Assembly (NCBI GenBank): GCA_018820855.1
Contig: JAHJNL010000038.1
Location: 1 to 64,000, forward strand
DNA length: 64,000 nucleotides
Source of the DNA: Pseudomonadota bacterium
GTDB lineage: Bacteria; Desulfobacterota; Desulfobulbia; Desulfobulbales; Desulfocapsaceae
Direction: 5' to 3'
Shown here: positions 19,780 through 29,914 of the stretch, piece by piece
How the letters are laid out: every line of letters begins with the position of its first letter
Position numbering within the stretch: the stretch's first letter is position 1
The notes under the pieces: generated by a model
What the model saw: the letters and a program-made list of their open reading frames with translations, nothing else
What the model was told of the DNA's origin: nothing
Database searches by the model: none
Translations under genes and position numbers: made by a program

Positions 19780-20237
19780 CCTCCCACAAGCAGCATTCTC
19801 CTCTTTTTCCTACCAATTGCCACCACGCCTTATTTTTCTTTCAAAGAGATACAAATTTCCCTGGACATTCTATCTCCAATACTGGTAACACAAATCAATA
19901 TCCACACTTTGTGGTACATAAAAATACCACCGGCAACGAGAGCATTCAGAATTATTCTCACCTTTATTCCCAAACAACAGCAAGTTACAGCATCAGAACC
20001 AAGAAACCGTCAGGACTCACCCTTAATGTACTGTTTTAGTGAATATATATTTTTTGAGAAATAATAAATATTATCATTCCTATTTTTCAAATTAGTATTA
20101 GTGTACAATGTAGTATTGAAAGATGAGCTGCCTTCGGTCTGATTTTTTATCATAACCTGTGACGGCTTCTCCACCTACCTGTCGTATGCCCTATGGCAGG
20201 TACAATCAATTGGAATGACCTAGAGGGGGTTAATGAT
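19780..20237. other. AT-rich gap before the secreted-protein block
   Basis: About 460 bases with no supportable gene; base composition turns AT-rich from about 20040 to 20130. It probably carries the promoter for the long co-directional block that follows. A ribosome-binding site, AGAGGGGG, is at 20222-20229. Confidence 0.45.
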
Positions 20238-21062
20238 ATGAAAAGTATTTACCTGTTTTTTTCACTCCTCATGCTATTCACTACAATTCGAGCCACCCCG
20301 GCTTTGAGTGATGAATTTGTACTGACAGATCAACAACTCCTGGCCGTCAGGGAAATTGTCACCGAATTTCTCCTGCTGAAAACAAAATCCTCTGCTTCCC
20401 GCGAAGGTGATCAAGGTACTGTTTCCACCGCCGATTATGGTGATAACAGCACCAATAACCTCGACATAACCGTTCTCAGTTCCACACCAAATGAAATACT
20501 CGTGCAGACTGCTGACGGTCTCCTGTTCAATCTGACCAAAATCAGCCCATCTGGGCAGGAACTCCCTGCAGATGCAGAAGGATGGTCCTGTATCAGAGAT
20601 AATCTCAGCGGATTGATCTGGGAAATGAAGACCAACAATGGCGATCTCCACGACCAGAGGGATTCCTTCTCCTGGTACAACACCTCGAACACTATCGGCA
20701 AAACAGGATTTGCCGACAACAGTGGCGCAACCTGTTCCGGATATGTTGCTGGAGACCCCTCGACCTACTGCAACACCCAGGCCTATGTAGCCAGGGTCAA
20801 CACCAACGGCTGGTGCGGCTACCAGGACTGGCGTATGCCAACCATTTCAGAACTGAAAGGAATTATTTCTTTGAACGAAGCATCCCCTGACCTCTACGCC
20901 GGCCTCTTCCCTAAAGGAACTGACAAGGCGGTATGGTCTGCAACTTCAGTCACAAACTATTCCGGTTTTGCCTGGCATATCTATCTCAGTGACGGGTATG
21001 CACACGGCAATGACCAAAGCGGCAACCTTCCAGTACTGCTGGTTCGCAACGCCCAACCATGA
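20238..21062 (+). CDS. Secreted DUF1566 (Lcl C-terminal) domain protein
   Basis: A 274-residue exported protein. The ATG at 20238 follows a good ribosome-binding site and starts a signal peptide (MKSIYLFFSLLMLFTTIRATPALS). The C-terminal half, from about GWSCIRDNLSGLIWE, is a DUF1566/Lcl domain, recognised by WxxxDNxSGLIWE, NTNGWCGYQDWRMPTISELKGI and VWSATSV. These domains occur in surface proteins of deltaproteobacteria and in Legionella collagen-like adhesin; they probably bind ligands or carbohydrates. It precedes the 1696-residue protein by 71 bases on the same strand and may be part of the same unit. Confidence 0.8.
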   Translation: MKSIYLFFSLLMLFTTIRATPALSDEFVLTDQQLLAVREIVTEFLLLKTKSSASREGDQGTVSTADYGDNSTNNLDITVLSSTPNEILVQTADGLLFNLTKISPSGQELPADAEGWSCIRDNLSGLIWEMKTNNGDLHDQRDSFSWYNTSNTIGKTGFADNSGATCSGYVAGDPSTYCNTQAYVARVNTNGWCGYQDWRMPTISELKGIISLNEASPDLYAGLFPKGTDKAVWSATSVTNYSGFAWHIYLSDGYAHGNDQSGNLPVLLVRNAQP

Positions 21063-21133
21063 CAGCAGTTTTTTTTAACAGAAGACAAGCAGCTTGTTAG
21101 ACAGCACCCGACGATGCATACGGAGGAAAAACA

Positions 21134-24100
21134 ATGAATAGACACACTCAAATTAAAAGAAGCAGGCACCAGAAATTCGGTTTTTTAAAAGCCCTTATCT
21201 GCGCATTGGTTTTTCTTCTTAGCCCCATCCTGATTGCAGACACTGCTTTTGGCGCCAGCCTCAGGGTACTTGGCGTGCAAAAAGACGGTACAGTCAGCCG
21301 CCTGCCCGCGTACCGCTGGCTTATCGAGGAAGACAGGACCTATCATGTCATCCCTGGTAATCCGGTTGCAAACACCTTGGCTGTTAGCTTCCACTCCAGC
21401 TACATGCCGGTGGTTGCAGAAGGAGACGACAATGTAGCACTGCCGGACCTTGATCCGGGTAAGCGATATCACGTTTCGGTCATCCCGAAGATACCTGGCA
21501 CTTACAGTATTGGCGGTGGCTCCCTTGTCGGCAATGGTCTGATCACGGTTTATGTCAATGAACTCCCCTTACCCACGGCCCAGCTCTCAGTATTTGTCCA
21601 CCAGGACACCAATCCCATCAACAACGCCTATGATCCCGGGGAACCCGGACTGGAAGGGTTCAGAGTCAAACTGGAAGATGCCGGAGGGCGATACGGTGCT
21701 TCAGCAGGGGAACAGTCAGCAGATGCCTTTGGCAACATTTTGGGTACGACTTACCTTATGACCTGCGACGAATATGGTCAGACCCCTGGTAGCGGCACCT
21801 ACGGTTGTCTCGACGCCGAAGGAAGTCCGATTGTTGCCGTAGACGGAAGCGGAGCAGCAATTGTTGAACCTTTGCTCACCGGACCTGACGGCAGCTTGAC
21901 CATCAAAAATCTGGCACCTGCCAAATACGGCATCATTGTGATTCCTCCAAACGCAGTCGAATCCCCCCCAGGCTCCGGCATCTTTGTCGGAAGCAGCTGG
22001 GTACAGACCACTACCATCGAAGGAACAAAGGTCATTGATGCCTGGGTCAAGGCAAACGAACCACCTTTTTTCCAGGAATTCGGTGTGCCCACTGCCCACG
22101 TCTCCATCGGTTTTGTGCCTGCCAGCCCCACTAATCCTTATATAGACACAGCATTACTCAACGGCAGCGCCAGCATAAGTGGCCAGATTGTAAATATGCA
22201 CCTCTCCCGGGCACCCAACACTGCCCTCTACAGCGGCGTGCCCTTTGCCCACACCACACCATGGGTGGGCCTAAACCTCGGGGCAGCAGGCCTTGGTCGC
22301 GGCGTATATGCCGCCCAGGCAAACGATGACGGGACCTTTACGATTCCCAATGTCCCGGATGGAAACCATCAATTGGTGGTATGGGACAACAACCTTGATC
22401 TTATTATTGCCTTTCATGTCGTTGCGGTTACCGGCGGCTCCAGTGTTGCCCTTGGTGAGATTCCGGTCTTCCAGTGGTTTGCCAGGACTGAACATTGGAT
22501 CTACAAAGACAGCAATGAAAACGGTTTTCGCGATGCCGGTGAAGAAGGTATTCCCGAGCAGGCCGTCAACATTCGCTGGCGTGACGGAACGATATACCAG
22601 TCCTTTCCGACAGACAGCGAAGGATTCGCTCCGTTTGATCAGGTCTTTCCTTTTTTCTCCTGGCAGATTGCCGAAGTTGACTTCGCCCGCTTCAAGGCAA
22701 CCGGTCTGACCCTCACTGTAGATGACGGCGGTCCCATCGACAGTCTTGACCCCTGGTCCTGGGAAGGAGTTCTCACCCCCCAGCCACAGGGTATACCGAC
22801 TGATCCGGACTCCACTACGGTAACAGACAAATACCGTACCGAGCTGGGCCCGGTTCTTACCCAGGGATTCCAGGCATTCCAAGGACAGACCCACGTCTTC
22901 CAATGGGGAAAAAAATCTTATGGCCCCAATGAGAACGGCGGCATCTCCGGTATTGTTTTCTATGCCGTAACCCGTGCCGAGGACAACCCGGAACAGGCTG
23001 CTGCTGAGGTGTGGGAACCCGGTATTCCACGGGTCGAAGTGAATCTCTACGCCCATGACCCGAAAAAGGGTGATCTTAAAGGCGCTCTCCTCAACACCAC
23101 CCTTACCGACAGCTGGGACGACAGCCTGCCCGAAAATTGCCAGTACGGCAGCAATGCAGGAAATCCCGCGGAAGCCCCCTTTGTTTTCCGAGGAGTGGCA
23201 ACCGACTGTTTCGACGGCATGCGCAACTGGAATCAGGTACGCCCTGGTGTTTTTGACGGCGGTTATGCCTTTGATTCCATTTTTGATCCGCAGACCCTGA
23301 GCCAGATAAGCCCAATTCCCCCAGGACGCTATATTGTTGAGGTTGTCCCGCCTGCAGGGTACAAGATAATCAAGTCTCAGGATAAAAACGTCGACTTTGG
23401 AGAGGCCTACCTGCCTCGCCCCCAACAGCTGCCGCCGGAGTGTGTAGGAACCCCCTACACCGTCCCCGCTGAACTCACTCTCTTCCCGGGTGTCCCGGCA
23501 GCACTTGCCGGCCAGACCATACCCAGCTGCGACCGAAAGCTCGTCTCCCTTACCGGTGGTGCTAATGCAGCGGCCGATTTCATGCTGTTTACCAATACTC
23601 CCATTGCCGGTCATATTGTCGGTACCATCCTTGATGACACAGCCAACGAGTTAAATCCTGTATCACCCCTTTTTGGTGAAAAATTTGCCCCTCCCTGGCT
23701 GCCGGTTGCTATTCGTGACTGGACCGGAAGGATGATCACCTCCACCTACTCTGACGAATACGGGGCATACAACGCCCTTGTTCCCTCTACCTATACAGAA
23801 AACCTGCCCCAACCCAGCGGCATCTCCCCGAACATGCTGATCACCTGCATGAACGATCCAGAGGCAGACACGGTTGGCGGATTTTACAATAAACAATACT
23901 CAACCTTCTGTTATACCTTCAATTTTATGCCTGGCGCAACCACCTATCTGGACACACCAGTAGTACCTGTTTCTGCCTTTGCAGGTCAGGCACAGTTCCC
24001 CTTGGATTGTGAGTTTCCGGAAGGAACCCCACGCATAAAGGTAGTCACCAGCAGCGATGCCCCAGGACCATACCTGGCTGCAGCCAGCGGCACCCTGACC

Positions 24101-26224
24101 CTGAACGCAGTGGGCAGTGTCAACGTTCCCAACCCGGTCTATGACGGTGTTGGCGGAGTGCAACCCAAAACCATCATCCGTGATTACGGATTCGGCCCCA
24201 CCGAGGGAACAGTAACCCTGGGAGGAACCCCTGTGACCGTGGATTCCTGGAGCAATGAGACAATTGTGGTAACTGTCCCCGGTGGTGTAACTACGGGACA
24301 GCTCGTGGTCACTCGAGGTGACAACAACACCGCCTCCATTACGGGAGTCACTGTCCAGATCGGTCTCCGCTTCCGCGCCGCCCTCCGAACCGTCAGTGCC
24401 GGAGAATCTATTCAGGCTGCCATTGATGCTGCCAGGCCCAACGACCTGATCCTGGTAGGACCCGGTACCTTTTCAGAAATGCTTATCATGTGGAAACCCG
24501 TTCAACTTCAGGGTTCTGGCGAGGGGACCATCATCAATGCCGTCAAGAGCCCGGCTGACAAACTGATTGCCTGGCGTCAGAAAATTGAAGCGGTCGCCCC
24601 TTTCTACAACCTGGTTGATGGCCAGGGAACAGCTCTTGGAGGGGGCGTTCAGCCAGGAGCGTTTTTCAGTGAAGAAGGTGCAGGTATTCTGGTTCTGGCA
24701 ACGGCTAATGACGCAAGTCTCTACAGTTTCATGAACGCACGAAACCAGGATGCTCGCATCGACGGTTTCACTATCACTGGTGCTAATAATGGCGGAGGAA
24801 TAGTAGCCAACGGCTTTGCCGATTTCCTCAACATCTCCAACAACCGGATCATCGGCAACAATGGCGCCTTCGCAGGCGGCATCCGAGTCGGTCATCCCGA
24901 ACTTACCTATATTGACGGAGGAGGTAATGTGCTCTTTTCCGATGCCAGCAATGACAGCATCGACATCGCCAATAATCACATCAGCCAAAATGGCGGATTC
25001 GGCGGCGCAGGCGGAGGTGTTGCCCTCTGCAACGGTTCTGACAATTACCGGGTAAGCGGCAACTTCATCTGCGGAAACTTCACCCAGCAGGATGGAGCCG
25101 GTATCGCGCACCTTGGGCTCAGTGACAACAGTGAGATTTCTGACAACACCATCATTTTCAATGAAAACTTCAACCAGGGTGTCACCATCAATGGCGGAGG
25201 AATCTCCATTGCCGGTAATGCCCCGTCTGGCTGCCCCATAGACCCCGGCAATGGCCTGGCCGATCCGGCCTGCCTGGCCAATCTTAATCAGGCGCTGACC
25301 CCCGGCTCCGGTTCGGTGCAGATCCTGAGGAACCTGATCCAGGGCAACTCTGCCGGCGTTGGCGACGGCGGCGGTATCCGCATAAGTCGAGTCAATGGCC
25401 AAGATGTGGCTGCAGCCCCGCTGGTCCCTGCTTCCTGGCATGCCGTTGATATCATCAACAACATGATCTTCAACAATATGGCAGCACTTGCCGGAGGCGG
25501 CATATCCATTCAGGACTCTCTGCGGACCAGGATTCTATTCAACAGTATCGTCAATAACAACACTACTGCCACAGGTGCCGATGCCTTTACTCCCGGTATC
25601 CCCAATGAATCGAACCCACAACCGGGCGCCGGTATTGTGTCCCGGACGCACAGCGTCGAATTGAACGCCTACCTGCCCGCAGGAGAAGCTCTCTTCTCCG
25701 ACCCGCAGATTGAGAACAATGTTCTCTGGCACAACCGCCAGTTCTATTTTCTCATCGATAATACGGATCCCGCCAATGTCCTTACCGGTCTCTGCCCGGA
25801 CATCAACTCCACTGTCGGTCTAGCCTGCAATAACGGAACGGCCCCTGTTTATAGTGACTTTTCTGTCCTGCCGACAGGCAGCGGAACCCTGACTTCGACA
25901 AACAACATCGTGACCGGCGACCCGGACCCAGGCTTTGTCTTTGAATATGTCACCGGCAACCGGGAACCGACTATCAACGATCCGGCAACAGTAACCGCCA
26001 TTGGAGCGGTACCTGCCTTTGATGAAGCAGGCAACTATATCCGTCTCCGCTACGGACCTCTGACCCAGACCAGGGTCTTTGCAAGCGATCCTAACATAGG
26101 TGAACTGTATGGCGATCTCCACCTGAGCGCATCTGTTGGCGGCGGGACTGCCATCGGTGGAATCACCGATGACTTTGATGGTGACACCAGGGTGATCCCC
26201 GACATCGGTGCCGATGAGTTTTAA
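21134..26224 (+). CDS. 1696-residue secreted protein: SdrD-type B domains + IPT/TIG + NosD-like parallel beta-helix
   Basis: It begins MNRHTQIKRSRH with a signal peptide ending near DTAFGAS. In order: an N-terminal beta-rich domain; SdrD B/prealbumin-like domains (near residues 150-250, 450-560 and 610-760) marked by DTNPINNAYDPGEPGLEGF, YKDSNENGFRDAGEEGIP and GRYIVEVVPPAGY; an IPT/TIG domain around 1010-1080; then a right-handed parallel beta-helix starting AGESIQAAIDAARPNDLILV (about 1085) and carrying many NNxxxxN/GGGI turns up to about 1500. It ends DIGADEF, a common end for such proteins. The beta-helix start closely resembles NosD, the copper-assembly partner of nitrous oxide reductase. 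It is followed by three cupredoxin genes, so a scaffold or copper-handling role at the cell surface is inferred. Confidence 0.8.
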   Translation: MNRHTQIKRSRHQKFGFLKALICALVFLLSPILIADTAFGASLRVLGVQKDGTVSRLPAYRWLIEEDRTYHVIPGNPVANTLAVSFHSSYMPVVAEGDDNVALPDLDPGKRYHVSVIPKIPGTYSIGGGSLVGNGLITVYVNELPLPTAQLSVFVHQDTNPINNAYDPGEPGLEGFRVKLEDAGGRYGASAGEQSADAFGNILGTTYLMTCDEYGQTPGSGTYGCLDAEGSPIVAVDGSGAAIVEPLLTGPDGSLTIKNLAPAKYGIIVIPPNAVESPPGSGIFVGSSWVQTTTIEGTKVIDAWVKANEPPFFQEFGVPTAHVSIGFVPASPTNPYIDTALLNGSASISGQIVNMHLSRAPNTALYSGVPFAHTTPWVGLNLGAAGLGRGVYAAQANDDGTFTIPNVPDGNHQLVVWDNNLDLIIAFHVVAVTGGSSVALGEIPVFQWFARTEHWIYKDSNENGFRDAGEEGIPEQAVNIRWRDGTIYQSFPTDSEGFAPFDQVFPFFSWQIAEVDFARFKATGLTLTVDDGGPIDSLDPWSWEGVLTPQPQGIPTDPDSTTVTDKYRTELGPVLTQGFQAFQGQTHVFQWGKKSYGPNENGGISGIVFYAVTRAEDNPEQAAAEVWEPGIPRVEVNLYAHDPKKGDLKGALLNTTLTDSWDDSLPENCQYGSNAGNPAEAPFVFRGVATDCFDGMRNWNQVRPGVFDGGYAFDSIFDPQTLSQISPIPPGRYIVEVVPPAGYKIIKSQDKNVDFGEAYLPRPQQLPPECVGTPYTVPAELTLFPGVPAALAGQTIPSCDRKLVSLTGGANAAADFMLFTNTPIAGHIVGTILDDTANELNPVSPLFGEKFAPPWLPVAIRDWTGRMITSTYSDEYGAYNALVPSTYTENLPQPSGISPNMLITCMNDPEADTVGGFYNKQYSTFCYTFNFMPGATTYLDTPVVPVSAFAGQAQFPLDCEFPEGTPRIKVVTSSDAPGPYLAAASGTLTLNAVGSVNVPNPVYDGVGGVQPKTIIRDYGFGPTEGTVTLGGTPVTVDSWSNETIVVTVPGGVTTGQLVVTRGDNNTASITGVTVQIGLRFRAALRTVSAGESIQAAIDAARPNDLILVGPGTFSEMLIMWKPVQLQGSGEGTIINAVKSPADKLIAWRQKIEAVAPFYNLVDGQGTALGGGVQPGAFFSEEGAGILVLATANDASLYSFMNARNQDARIDGFTITGANNGGGIVANGFADFLNISNNRIIGNNGAFAGGIRVGHPELTYIDGGGNVLFSDASNDSIDIANNHISQNGGFGGAGGGVALCNGSDNYRVSGNFICGNFTQQDGAGIAHLGLSDNSEISDNTIIFNENFNQGVTINGGGISIAGNAPSGCPIDPGNGLADPACLANLNQALTPGSGSVQILRNLIQGNSAGVGDGGGIRISRVNGQDVAAAPLVPASWHAVDIINNMIFNNMAALAGGGISIQDSLRTRILFNSIVNNNTTATGADAFTPGIPNESNPQPGAGIVSRTHSVELNAYLPAGEALFSDPQIENNVLWHNRQFYFLIDNTDPANVLTGLCPDINSTVGLACNNGTAPVYSDFSVLPTGSGTLTSTNNIVTGDPDPGFVFEYVTGNREPTINDPATVTAIGAVPAFDEAGNYIRLRYGPLTQTRVFASDPNIGELYGDLHLSASVGGGTAIGGITDDFDGDTRVIPDIGADEF

Positions 26225-26273
26225 TGACGCCACATGACTCGCACTACGGCAGAATACCAAAGAGGATAACGAT

Positions 26274-27497
26274 ATGACAACCATATATAACTACATAAAA
26301 TCAGTACCAGTCGTGACAGGACTTTTTCTCTGTCTCGCGAGCCTTCCGGCCAATGGCGGGATCCTGGTACAATGTCCCGGCGATGCGGACGGCTCCGCTG
26401 ACTGGGCAGGCGGGGAAACCCAGCCGGCCAATACCAAATGTCTGCATCTGAGTTCAGGAGACGGATTTGTCACCATGGCCGACGGCAAGCTGCAGTACAT
26501 ATTCGGTTTCTCCAACCTGACCGGCATCCCGGCCAACGTGGAGACCGGAACCGCAGATATTCTGGCAGCAGGTTCTCTGGCCGCCAATTTCCCTGCGCCC
26601 CCTATCGTCCTTGACGAGGGGGATGATGTCTATCTGACGCTCACCAACATCGGTATGCTGAATCGACCGGATCTCTTCGATCCGCACTCCGTCCACTTCC
26701 ATGGTTTTCCCCAGTCCTCGGCAATCTTTGACGGACTTCCGGATTCCGGCGTCAGTATCAATATGGGTTCCAGCCTGACTTACTACTACAAGCCAAACGA
26801 CCCTGGAACCTATATGTACCATTGCCATGTGGAGGCAGCAGAACACATGCAGATGGGAATGCTGGGCAGTCTCTATGTCAGGGCCGGCCAGAATGGAGAG
26901 ACCCATACCTATAAGGGAAAAAACTTCACCATGTTCGCCTACAATGACGGTGATGGCTCCACGGGCTACGATAAAGAATACCCCATCCAGATCGGCTCTT
27001 TTGATTCCGCCTTTCACGATGCCAGCATTGATGTACAACCACTGCCCTTTGCCACCATGTTTGACAACTACCCCATGCTCAACGGCCGGGGCTACCCGGA
27101 CACAGTCAATCCTGACCCGTTGACCCCACCCGTTGAAAATGGTGAAAAACCGTCACAGAACGAAAGCACACTCATTACCGCCTCACCGGGCGAGAGTGTT
27201 CTGCTGCGCATCTCAAACTTGAACGTTACCCGGCTTTACACTCTGGGTACCCTGGGTATCTCCATGCGTGTGGTCGGCAAAGACGCCAAACTGCTGCGGG
27301 GACCTGATGGTAAGGATCTCTCCTACAAGACCAGTTCCATCACCCTTGGAGGAGGCGAAAGCACAGATGCCATTCTCGACATCCCTGCTGGCACGACTCC
27401 GGGAACAACCTATTTTCTCTACACAAAAAACTTGAACTATCTGAGTAATGATGCCGAGCAGTTTGGCGGCATGATGACTGAGATACGAATCAACTGA
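26274..27497 (+). CDS. Multicopper-oxidase-type cupredoxin protein, part 1 (type 1 copper site and half of trinuclear site)
   Basis: A 407-residue exported protein with two cupredoxin domains. The signal peptide ends near ANGG. The first domain holds HSVHFHG (His138, 141, 143), equivalent to HPxHxHG, and MYHCHVEAAEHMQMGM (His183, Cys184, His185, His191, Met196), equivalent to HCHxxxHxxxxM with a two-residue longer loop. These supply a complete type 1 copper site and four of the eight histidines of a type 2/3 trinuclear centre. The second domain has no copper ligands. A normal multicopper oxidase has all ten ligands in one chain; here the other four histidines appear to lie in the next gene. 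RBS AGAGGATA precedes the ATG. Confidence 0.82.
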   Translation: MTTIYNYIKSVPVVTGLFLCLASLPANGGILVQCPGDADGSADWAGGETQPANTKCLHLSSGDGFVTMADGKLQYIFGFSNLTGIPANVETGTADILAAGSLAANFPAPPIVLDEGDDVYLTLTNIGMLNRPDLFDPHSVHFHGFPQSSAIFDGLPDSGVSINMGSSLTYYYKPNDPGTYMYHCHVEAAEHMQMGMLGSLYVRAGQNGETHTYKGKNFTMFAYNDGDGSTGYDKEYPIQIGSFDSAFHDASIDVQPLPFATMFDNYPMLNGRGYPDTVNPDPLTPPVENGEKPSQNESTLITASPGESVLLRISNLNVTRLYTLGTLGISMRVVGKDAKLLRGPDGKDLSYKTSSITLGGGESTDAILDIPAGTTPGTTYFLYTKNLNYLSNDAEQFGGMMTEIRIN

Positions 27498-27516
27498 CGC
27501 ATGGGAGGAGTATGCA

Positions 27517-28857
27517 ATGAAAAGGGAACTCAAAACGACCATGCACTGTTTGTTCTGTACCGCACTGTTCCTGTTTTTTCTGACAGGGAACAGCCAGGCA
27601 GGCATTGACGGTATCACAGGAACCACTTTTGCCCTTACGGTCAAGACCGGCAGGGTTAACACCCCTGACGGCGCCAGTCTCCTCCTCTGGGGCTACGCCA
27701 ACGGCAATGACCCGGCCCAGTACCCGGGCCCGACACTGATTGTCAACCAGGGTGAAACCATCACCATAACACTCTCCAATGAACTGACCGTGACCGGCAC
27801 AGGTCCGGCGCCCAACGTCTCCATGGTCTTTCCCGGACATCAGGCGACAAGTTCCTTGAGCAATCCCGGGGTCCCGGGAATACTGGCCAACGAAGCCAGG
27901 CCCGGCGATTCGGTGACCTACACCTTCACTGCCACCCATCCCGGCACCTATCTCTACTACAGCGGAACCGACCCTGCGCTGCAGGTGGAAATGGGATTGC
28001 TGGGTGCGATCATCGTCCGCCCCAGCGACGGCAGCAGCTACGCCTACAACCATCCGGACACTCAGTTTGACCGGGAATACCTCTTTCTCCTCAGCGAGAT
28101 GGACCCACGTATTCATGAAGTGGTTGAACTCGACGGTGCCGAAGGTCTTGCGGCAACGGATTATCTTTCCAATCCCTTTCCGGTTGTCTGGTTCATCAAC
28201 GGTCGCAATGCTCCGGACACCCTGGATCAGCCAGGAACTGGCAGTCTGCCGAATCAGCCCTACAACTCAGCACCACTGGTGCATCCCGGCGAAAGACTGC
28301 TGATGCGCGTCATAGGCGGCGGCAAAGACCTGCACCCCTTCCACCACCATGGCAACCATGCCAGGATTATAGCTCGTGACGGGCGCTTACTTGAAAGCAT
28401 TCCCGGAGCAGGACCCGACCTCAGCCATGAAGTGTACACCATTCAGTCTGTACCCGGTGAAACCGTTGACGCCATCTTCCAATGGACCGGCAAGGGACTG
28501 AACTGGGATATCTACGGCACTCCTGAAGCAGGCCCACAGTTTGTCCACGACTGCACTGACGGGGACGCTGATGATTATGATGACACCACCTACGAATACT
28601 GCCCGGATCACGGAAAGAAATTCCCAGTGATCCTGCCGGACAATCTTGACCTGGCCTTTGGCGGTTTCTACAGCGGCAGCCCCTACTTCGGCAACCTCGG
28701 TTCCCTGCCTCCTGGCGAGGGTGGGCTGAACCCCTTCGGCGGATATGCCTTCATGTGGCATTCGCACACTGAAAAAGAACTGACAAACTTTGATATCTTT
28801 CCAGGCGGCCTCATGACCATGCTCGTTATTGTACCGCAGGGAGCGCCAATACCTTAA
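27517..28857 (+). CDS. Multicopper-oxidase-type cupredoxin protein, part 2 (other half of trinuclear site)
   Basis: A 446-residue exported protein (signal peptide ending NSQAG), start after GGGAGGAG. Two cupredoxin domains. In the first, the ligand positions are lost (SMVFPGHQ and LYYSGTDPALQVEMG). In the last, LHPFHHHGNH (His273, 276, 278) and MWHSHTEKE (His415, 417) provide HxH pairs typical of the trinuclear copper centre but no Cys, hence no type 1 site. Together with the preceding protein, the ligand set of one whole multicopper oxidase is complete. A region rich in Asp with two Cys (CTDGDADDYDD, EYCPDHGKK) is inserted before the last strand. It is 19 bases downstream of part 1, so co-translation in similar amounts is likely. 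Confidence 0.82.
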   Translation: MKRELKTTMHCLFCTALFLFFLTGNSQAGIDGITGTTFALTVKTGRVNTPDGASLLLWGYANGNDPAQYPGPTLIVNQGETITITLSNELTVTGTGPAPNVSMVFPGHQATSSLSNPGVPGILANEARPGDSVTYTFTATHPGTYLYYSGTDPALQVEMGLLGAIIVRPSDGSSYAYNHPDTQFDREYLFLLSEMDPRIHEVVELDGAEGLAATDYLSNPFPVVWFINGRNAPDTLDQPGTGSLPNQPYNSAPLVHPGERLLMRVIGGGKDLHPFHHHGNHARIIARDGRLLESIPGAGPDLSHEVYTIQSVPGETVDAIFQWTGKGLNWDIYGTPEAGPQFVHDCTDGDADDYDDTTYEYCPDHGKKFPVILPDNLDLAFGGFYSGSPYFGNLGSLPPGEGGLNPFGGYAFMWHSHTEKELTNFDIFPGGLMTMLVIVPQGAPIP

Positions 28858-28873
28858 TGAAGGAGACATCCTT

Positions 28874-29875
28874 ATGAATAGAATGACAATTTTGAGCACA
28901 AAAGGCGCCGGACTCCTTCTTTTTTCCATCTTCTTCCTTACACCGATGGTCTCTTTGGGTGTTGCATTGACAGCCATTGAAAACGAATGGAATCCTCCAA
29001 ACGGAGCCCCTGCAGTCAAGATGTGGGGATTTATCAGGGACCGGGGCTTCTGTCCTCCCGACCCGGCTCTCTGGTCTCCGGGCCAAGCCCAAAGAGGTTC
29101 GGTTGGCGGAAACTTTTCCATCACCCTCCGCAACTGTCTGAGCGAACCGGTTTCTCTGATCATCCCAGGACTCGAGTCCACACTCGCCCCCCAGACATTT
29201 GTTGACAGCAAGGGCAGGACCCGGGTTCGCGCCTTCACCAAGGAAGTCCCGGCCGATAATGGTGCAACAGTCGTCACTTACACCTGGAAGAATCTCCGTG
29301 CCGGGACGTACCTCATCCAGAGTGGTAGTCATCCAGCCAAACAGGTACACATGGGGCTCTACGCTGCCCTCGTAGTTGGGATGCACGGAGATGCTGACAA
29401 TGAAGCTGTGTTGCTTTTCAGTGAAATTGACCCGGCCCTGCATGCCGGTGCCGAGGCAGCCACTCCCCTGAACTACAAGCCAAAGTACTTTCTCATCAAC
29501 GGCAAATCAGGAATCCCTGGATACCCGGCACCAGCAACGTTCGGCGGCAAACCTGAACAGACTCTCCATCTTCGCTTTCTGAATGCGGGCCTCATGACCC
29601 ATGTTCCGACACTGCAGGGACCGTATATGCAGATATTTGCCGAGGATGGTAACCCTTACCCCTATCCGAGGGAGCAGTATTCGGTATTATTGCCTGCAGG
29701 AAAGACCATTGATGCCTTGTGGCGTCCGGCAACCCACAAGTTCTATCCTTTATACGACCGCCGCCTGTCCATGACCACCAATGGAAGAGCAGGAGGAGGA
29801 ATGGCCCATCGCCTTGAAGTACCTGGATTCCCATGGTATTTATACGTCCCTGCAATCATGCATCAAAAACAATAA
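28874..29875 (+). CDS. Cupredoxin-fold protein, part 3, without copper ligands
   Basis: A 333-residue exported protein (signal peptide ending VSLGVA). The ATG at 28874 follows AAGGAGA; the frame is open further upstream only inside the previous gene. Its two cupredoxin-like domains keep the fold pattern (TYTWKNLRAGTYLIQSGSH, then QVHMGLYAALVV) that aligns with the T1-loop region of multicopper oxidases, but the His and Cys ligands are gone. In six-domain multicopper oxidases such as ceruloplasmin or MnxG, several domains are likewise copper-free. I infer a structural subunit completing a six-domain assembly made from three polypeptides. Confidence 0.7.
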   Translation: MNRMTILSTKGAGLLLFSIFFLTPMVSLGVALTAIENEWNPPNGAPAVKMWGFIRDRGFCPPDPALWSPGQAQRGSVGGNFSITLRNCLSEPVSLIIPGLESTLAPQTFVDSKGRTRVRAFTKEVPADNGATVVTYTWKNLRAGTYLIQSGSHPAKQVHMGLYAALVVGMHGDADNEAVLLFSEIDPALHAGAEAATPLNYKPKYFLINGKSGIPGYPAPATFGGKPEQTLHLRFLNAGLMTHVPTLQGPYMQIFAEDGNPYPYPREQYSVLLPAGKTIDALWRPATHKFYPLYDRRLSMTTNGRAGGGMAHRLEVPGFPWYLYVPAIMHQKQ

Positions 29876-29914
29876 AGGCCTCAGACATTCATACAAGCTG
29901 GCAGAGGAGCGAAC

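Noticed and set aside
19905-19917. CACTTTGTGGTAC also found at 57364-57376, as a shared operator
   Set aside because: A 13-base match is expected by chance several times in 64 kb, and the first copy is not fully palindromic nor placed at a promoter.
22271-23614. 447-codon minus-strand frame inside the 1696-residue gene
   Set aside because: It lies opposite a well-supported secreted protein with clear domains; the composition is that of a shadow frame.
24473-25441. 322-codon minus-strand frame inside the same gene
   Set aside because: Shadow of the repetitive beta-helix coding region; no start signal or family match.
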